A stretch of DNA of 64,000 bases from Maratus speciosus (taxonomy: Eukaryota; Arthropoda; Arachnida; Araneae; Salticidae), in assembly GCA_963932465.1 (NCBI GenBank), contig OZ010792.1, forward strand, positions 190,615,556 through 190,679,555, read 5' to 3'. A program made the translations under genes and the position numbers. Below are positions 59,870 through 64,000 of this stretch, one piece after another (position 1 is the stretch's first letter; each line of letters opens with the position of its first letter). Under the pieces are notes generated by a model. That model was not told the origin of the DNA, did not search any database, and saw nothing but the letters and a program-made list of their open reading frames with translations.

Positions 59870-60200
59870 AGGATGAGGTCAACCAATCGATCATTCCTCT
59901 CTTCCCACTGGAAAATAATTTTGAAATTGAGTCAGTAAAAATTAACCAAACACAAACAACAGACTCAAACACATACATTATTGACTCGGGTTGTACCAGG
60001 CACGTTACATCAGCAAAAACAAATTTTGCTACATTCAAAGCCGGGAATTTTGGGAATATAACAATTGCTAATGGAAAAAGGCTTAATTCGCAAGGTATGG
60101 GCAACGTAAAAATAAAAACAGACAAAAACCACGACATTACAGTAAGAGATGTATTATATTGTCCAGAACTAAAAAGCAATTTATTGTCAGTTAAGAAGCC
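59860..60200 (+). pseudogene. pro: Copia protease region
   Basis: Aspartic protease that processes the polyprotein. The frame reads TYIIDSGCTRHVTSAK, with the catalytic Asp-Ser-Gly triad (GAC codon at 59983-59985), followed by NFGNITIANGKRL and DVLYCPELKSNLLSV, the typical C-terminal part of Copia proteases. It lies in the same frame as the gag N terminus, which supports a single ancestral frame. It has a conserved length, then runs into a frameshift near 60195 that separates it from integrase. Confidence 0.88.
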
Positions 60201-61620
60201 ACTGAAAATAACATAAAGGTAATTTTCGAGAAAAATGCGTGCTTATTTGTCAAAGATGATAATATAATCTTGACAGCTAAATTAAATGATAATCTTTACG
60301 TATTAAACCCTGAAGATGATTATGGCTATACTATAAGTACTCAAACTTTCTGTAACAATACAAACTGCATTTCAATGTGGCACCGAAGACTAGGACACAA
60401 AAATTGTGATGATATTAAATACCTTCTTAACCATAAATTAGCCGATTGAATAACAATAAATAATTGTACACACGACACGCGCTGCACCAAGTGCATTGAA
60501 GGGAAACTTTCCGTTCTGCCCTACCCTAAAGTAGCCACAAACAGAAGCAAAGAAATTGGTACTCTTGCACATTCCGATATTTGTGGCCCCCTGAATACTG
60601 AAACGATAGGAGGGAAAAGATATTTCATAACATTCACGGATGATTATAGAAGGTACACAATAACATACTTAATCGCGCATAAATCGGAAGCCGTTATCAA
60701 ACTGAAAGAATACATAGCGCTATCAAAAAATAAATTTGGCAAGTTGATAAAGGCAATAAGATCCGATAGCGCAAAAGAATATATCAGTGATGAATTTGAA
60801 AACTACCTGATAGAGAATGGGATAGAGAGTCAATTGAGGGTTCCCTATTCTAGCCCGCAGAACGGCGTTTCAGAGAGAAAGAATAGAACAATAGTGGAAA
60901 TGGCTAGAACCATGTTATCGGACGCTAAGTTACCTAAACAATTCTGGGGGGAAGCTGTCATGTCAGCCACCTACCTTATTAACCGTATACCAACAAAAGC
61001 TAACGAAAATAACACGACACCCTATGAACTTTGGCATAAAAGAAAACCCGATCTCTCGAACATTAAAACATTCGGATGTAAGGCATTTGCCTACATCGAC
61101 AAACGTAAAAGGGGTAAGTTAGATGAGAAAGCCATCGAGAGAATAATGTTGGGATATGATTTCAGGAGCAAGGGCTATAGGATATATACGGGTGAAAACA
61201 AAATTATGATATCTAGAACCGTAAAATTCTTCGAAGAAGGAACAAAAGATGAGGAAAAGATGAGGAAAAGATGAGGACCCGCCAAAGAAAATCAAAACAA
61301 TGAACAAACTCCCGCAGATAATATTGAAATTGATCTAGAAGAACGCGACGATGATCAGAATAACACCCCGACCGACACATCCCTTGAACCGAGAAGATCG
61401 CAAAGACAAAATCGTGGCGTACCACCTAACCGCTTTGGAATAAGCGCAAACCTGTGTCACATTCCGGAGCCAAAGTCATGGACAGACCTACAAAATATCA
61501 ATGACGCAGAAACTAAAAATAAATGGCTAAAAGCTACTAATGAGGTAATAGAATCTCTAAAGCAAAATAACACTTGGAGACTAATAAAACCTATCCCGGG
61601 AAAGCGCGTCATAGGTTGTA
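60200..61620 (+). pseudogene. int: Copia integrase
   Basis: Inserts the element cDNA into host DNA. The GAG-pre-integrase zinc-binding part has MWHRRLGH (60375) and CTKCIEGK (about 60485), with a TGA at 60447 between them. The catalytic core has Asp in AHSDICGP (60576-60578), Asp in IRSDSAKEY (60765-60767) and Glu in GVSERKNR (60873-60875). The last two are separated by 35 residues, the DD35E signature, so all three acidic residues are kept. The conserved TFGCKAFAYI region follows. A TGA at 61272 interrupts the frame within a short GATGAGGAAAA tandem duplication, after which the same frame runs on into RT. Confidence 0.95.
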
Positions 61621-62400
61621 GGTGGATGTTCAAGGCAAAAAGGGGAGCAAACGGGTCTATAGAGCGATATAAAGCTAGATTGGTCGCTAAAGGATATGCT
61701 CAAAAATATGGAAGCGATTTTGATGAGACCTACGCACCCGTTGTAGCGCATACCACCCTGCGAGCATTCTTAAACGCAGCGGTGTACAAAGACCTAAAAA
61801 TAACTCACCTAGATGTCAAAACTGCTTTCTTACATGGCCAAATTGGAAGAGGAAGTTTATATGCATCAGCCAGAGGGATACATAACAAAAGGGGAAGAAG
61901 ATAAAGTGTGTAGTCTAAATAAAGAAATTTACGGCCTTAAGCAGGCAGCTAGGGCGTGGAACCGAAAAATAAGTAAATCTCTAAAGGAACTAAATTTCGT
62001 AGAATGCGCATCAGACAAATGTATGTACAAAAGAGTCCGAAATGGAAAAATCGCTTACATCATCGTATATGTTGATGATATCTTAGTCGCTGGAGATAAA
62101 ACAGACACACACGAAATATACTCCGAACTATCAAATCAATATGAAATCAAAAACTTAGGTCAAGTTACACAATATTTAGGCATAAACATAAAGGAAACAG
62201 AAAACGGTAACCTAGAATTAGACCAGGAACACAAAATAATACAAATCGCAGAAAAATTCAATTTGCTAAATGGTAAGCCTACATATACACCCATGAATAC
62301 TAACTACTTTAATCTAGATCCAAACGGGAAAGTAATGGGAGATAATGTAAAATTTAGACAGGCTATAGGAGGGCTTCTATACATTGCAGCTTTAACTAGA
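61440..62400 (+). pseudogene. rt: Copia reverse transcriptase
   Basis: Copies genomic RNA into cDNA. The N-terminal part contains VIGCRWMFKAKRG, RYKARLVAKGYAQKYG, DFDETYAPVV and HLDVKTAFLHGQ (first catalytic Asp in LDVKTAF). A one-base frameshift near 61845, just after FLHGQ, moves the gene to another frame where LEEEVYMHQPEGY and NKEIYGLKQAARAW continue. The catalytic YVDD motif is at 62068-62079. Motifs are intact on both sides of the shift. The second part is joined without a break to RNase H. Confidence 0.96.
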
Positions 62401-63021
62401 CCCGACATAGCATCAGTCGTTAATATCCTGGGAAGAAGGAATGAATCCCCAAGGGAGGTCGATTGGCAAGCCATTGAAAAGTTGATTAGATATTTACTTA
62501 CCACCAAAGATCTGAAATTTGTCATAGATAAAACAAAACCCCCAATCCTAACGGCATATAGCGATGCTGATTGGGGCAACGACAGAATTGACAGAAAATC
62601 AACCACTGGAAACTTGTTTAAGTTAGGAAATAATATATTGGCATGGTCATCGAGAAAACAGAGTTGCACTGCACTCTCGTCTACGGAGGCTGAGTATATT
62701 GCTGCCTCTAATGCAGGTCAAGAAATCGCGTGGTTATTAGATTTATTAAAAAATCTCGAACTGGGTCAACAACTACATGTGACTTTATATGAAGATAACT
62801 TATCGGCCATAAGATTGACCGAAAACGAAAAGGCACAGACAAGAACTAAATATGTGGAAGTAAAATATCATCACATCAGACATCTATGTCAGAATGGCAT
62901 AATCAAAATAACTTATTGCCCATCGAAGTTAATGCTGGCAGACGTGCTCACCAAGCCGTTGCCTAAGCCTCATTTTGAGTGTTTGAGAAATAAGTTAAAC
63001 ATTTTACGCTCGTCGGTTTGA
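62401..63021 (+). CDS. rnh: Copia RNase H domain and C terminus
   Basis: Degrades RNA in RNA-DNA hybrids during reverse transcription. It is the end of the frame that opens at 61813, after the RT frameshift. AYSDADWGND carries the first acidic residue (GAT 62563-62565), RKSTTGNLF and AWSSRKQSCTALSSTEAEYI carry the second, LYEDNLSAI the third, and YHHIRH holds the conserved His. The C terminus LADVLTKPLPKPHFECLRNK is a typical Copia ending. The stop TGA at 63019-63021 lies 2 bp before the polypurine tract. This is the longest intact frame in the window (402 codons with the RT half), but no intact upstream start would express it alone. Confidence 0.96.
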   Translation, partial: PDIASVVNILGRRNESPREVDWQAIEKLIRYLLTTKDLKFVIDKTKPPILTAYSDADWGNDRIDRKSTTGNLFKLGNNILAWSSRKQSCTALSSTEAEYIAASNAGQEIAWLLDLLKNLELGQQLHVTLYEDNLSAIRLTENEKAQTRTKYVEVKYHHIRHLCQNGIIKITYCPSKLMLADVLTKPLPKPHFECLRNKLNILRSSV

Positions 63022-63022
63022 C

Positions 63023-63036
63023 ATAAAAAGCGGGGA
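63023..63036 (+). other. Copia polypurine tract
   Basis: ATAAAAAGCGGGGA directly precedes the 3' LTR (TGTTGGG) and is the plus-strand primer site. It has one C in the purine run. Confidence 0.85.
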
Positions 63037-63829
63037 TGTTGGGAAACGTCTCAGAGTAAGTGGTTTTATGTCCAACACCGCCTCGCCTGTGAAATGACAA
63101 TTTATCTGTGAAATTTGCAACACGCCTTCATTTAGTTGTGAAATGTGTTCCAAGATGGCGACACTTCCCTGAGCGAAGTTCTCGTAAGATCACGGACTAA
63201 TGGACAATTGTGTCAGAGACTTATGTTTCGAAAAGGCGACGATAGATAGCAGCACCAGAGAACTTTTCTGACAATATAGACTATTTTAATTAGAACGGAA
63301 TTGCTTGTTAAGCAGTTTTCTTTGTTTTCAGAACTATTTTACAGTGCCACAACTCTTGTGTGCCCCTTTTATTCCTTCACTTGAAGGGCCGATTTTGTCA
63401 GGCCAAGACGCACGTTTTTTTTTGTGCGTCAATCCTTTGTTCAATGGAAGACTTACATCTCCTTCTGGATTTTCGATGTCATATTACTCTTTTCTTATTA
63501 ATATTTACTCTTTTTACTTTATATTTTAGTGTGTGAGTGTGCATCCATGTAACCCAGAATTCGTCGTGCATTAAATAGTTTTTCTCTACATCTGGATTCT
63601 TCGAAGATGATATTATTCACACTTTGCCACATCTATTTTTAAAATACAAATTACAGGTTACTTACGTAAGAAGGAAACCAGCGTACGTCTGTTTTACCAG
63701 GAAGGTAAGAAAATAGACTTTCTATCTTTCATTATTGATATAAAAATTTATTACAATTATTTTATATTCAAAACTGGGTCCTTAGCTTAATGCTTATACA
63801 GAAATCACTCCCTTCAAAATATTCCATCA
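63037..63829 (+). repeat. Copia 3' LTR (793 bp)
   Basis: Matches 57797-58592 with roughly a dozen and a half scattered differences and a shorter T-run. It carries the same CAAGATGGCG motif at 63151-63160. Ends CCATCA, followed by the ATTTA target duplication. Confidence 0.95.
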
Positions 63830-63834
63830 ATTTA

Positions 63835-64000
63835 CTATTCCTACACACACACTCACACACGCATATGTGAAATTCAGAGCGATCGTCATAAGCTACAGTT
63901 ACATTCAGATTGAATATTCACGGTGCTGCATTACGAGCTGAAATAAGAGAACCCTGTTTTCGAGATTAAAAGGAACTCACAACTTTTCACTGGGAAGAGT
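63835..64000. other. Flanking sequence, no feature seen
   Basis: Short CA-rich run at 63841-63860; otherwise nothing recognised. Confidence 0.4.

Larger units (their letters stand above)
57797..63829 (+). mobile_element. Ty1/Copia LTR retrotransposon, complete but disabled
   Basis: 6.03 kb, bounded by LTRs that start TGTTGG and end CCATCA. The direct repeat ATTTA (57792-57796 and 63830-63834) is a perfect 5 bp target duplication. Domain order is gag, protease, integrase, reverse transcriptase, RNase H; integrase before RT defines Copia. The original gene was probably one long frame. It now has a stop and two frameshifts in or after gag, a frameshift near 60195, stops at 60447 and 61272, and a frameshift near 61845. 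The LTRs are about 98 percent alike by eye, so insertion is fairly recent while decay is under way. Confidence 0.97.

Noticed and set aside
59799..62669. Reverse-strand frames across gag-pol of the Copia element
   Set aside because: Antisense shadows of the coding strand, which carries all family motifs.
1..64000. CRISPR arrays, bacterial operons, defence islands, rRNA
   Set aside because: None seen. The tandem repeats lack regular unique spacers and the window is eukaryotic in character.

Overview
This window looks like gene-poor, strongly AT-rich nuclear DNA from a metazoan, most likely an arthropod. That placement is inference from the mix of transposons: a Copia LTR element, Tc1, mariner, pogo-like, hAT-like and Harbinger-like elements, Helitron-type ends, and a Helentron/DINE/pearl-like element with a GTCY microsatellite. 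There is no operon, Shine-Dalgarno or bacterial gene structure, no rRNA, no CRISPR array and no convincing complete host gene. Nearly all of the interpretable sequence is repeats in various stages of decay, often nested.

Layout. 1-2640 is a diverged tandem array of about 145 bp monomers that runs off the left edge. 3289-9150 holds a TA-flanked terminal-inverted-repeat (TIR) element, a 0.6 kb fold-back palindrome (5261-5864), a Helitron-type 3' end and tRNA-like dispersed repeats. 9928-12895 is a diverged tandem duplication of a 1.5 kb unit. 14065-14499 is a Harbinger-like palindrome with TTA duplications. 15520-16955 is the best copy of a Helitron-like family that recurs at 39264-39546 (reverse), 44306-45401 and 47905-49760. 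17366-19683 is a long-TIR Tc1/mariner-type element carrying a nested GC-rich hAT-like insertion (17818-18871) with a perfect 8 bp target duplication. 20971-26083 is bounded by related ends and by arrays rich in TGACGTCA; it contains the one interval resembling a first coding exon with a signal peptide (22424-22511) and a pogo-like element.

26084-30131 is mostly unremarkable AT-rich DNA. 30132-34617 is a dead Tc1 element whose transposase gene is split by a 3 kb insertion (30648-33693). That insertion has 15 bp inverted termini, two blocks of about 151 bp tandem repeats, two GTCY microsatellites and two near-identical hairpin tails. A mariner deletion derivative (34717-35100) and a 2.4 kb TIR element (35552-37921) follow. 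41100-47901 appears to be one very large non-autonomous hAT-like element with a 77 bp tandem array. 50837-51972 is a nearly perfect 1.1 kb palindrome (arms of 548 bp, spacer 40 bp). Two more TIR elements and a 0.8 kb pogo-like element lead up to the Copia element.

57797-63829 is a complete but disabled Copia element: two LTRs of about 0.79 kb, ATTTA target duplications, primer site, polypurine tract, and gag-protease-integrase-RT-RNase H in the usual order, interrupted by stops and frameshifts. It is the only place where recognisable genes act together. The strongest unexplained structures are the 1.1 kb palindrome, the composite Helentron-like element, the TGACGTCA-bounded block and the 1.5 kb tandem duplication.
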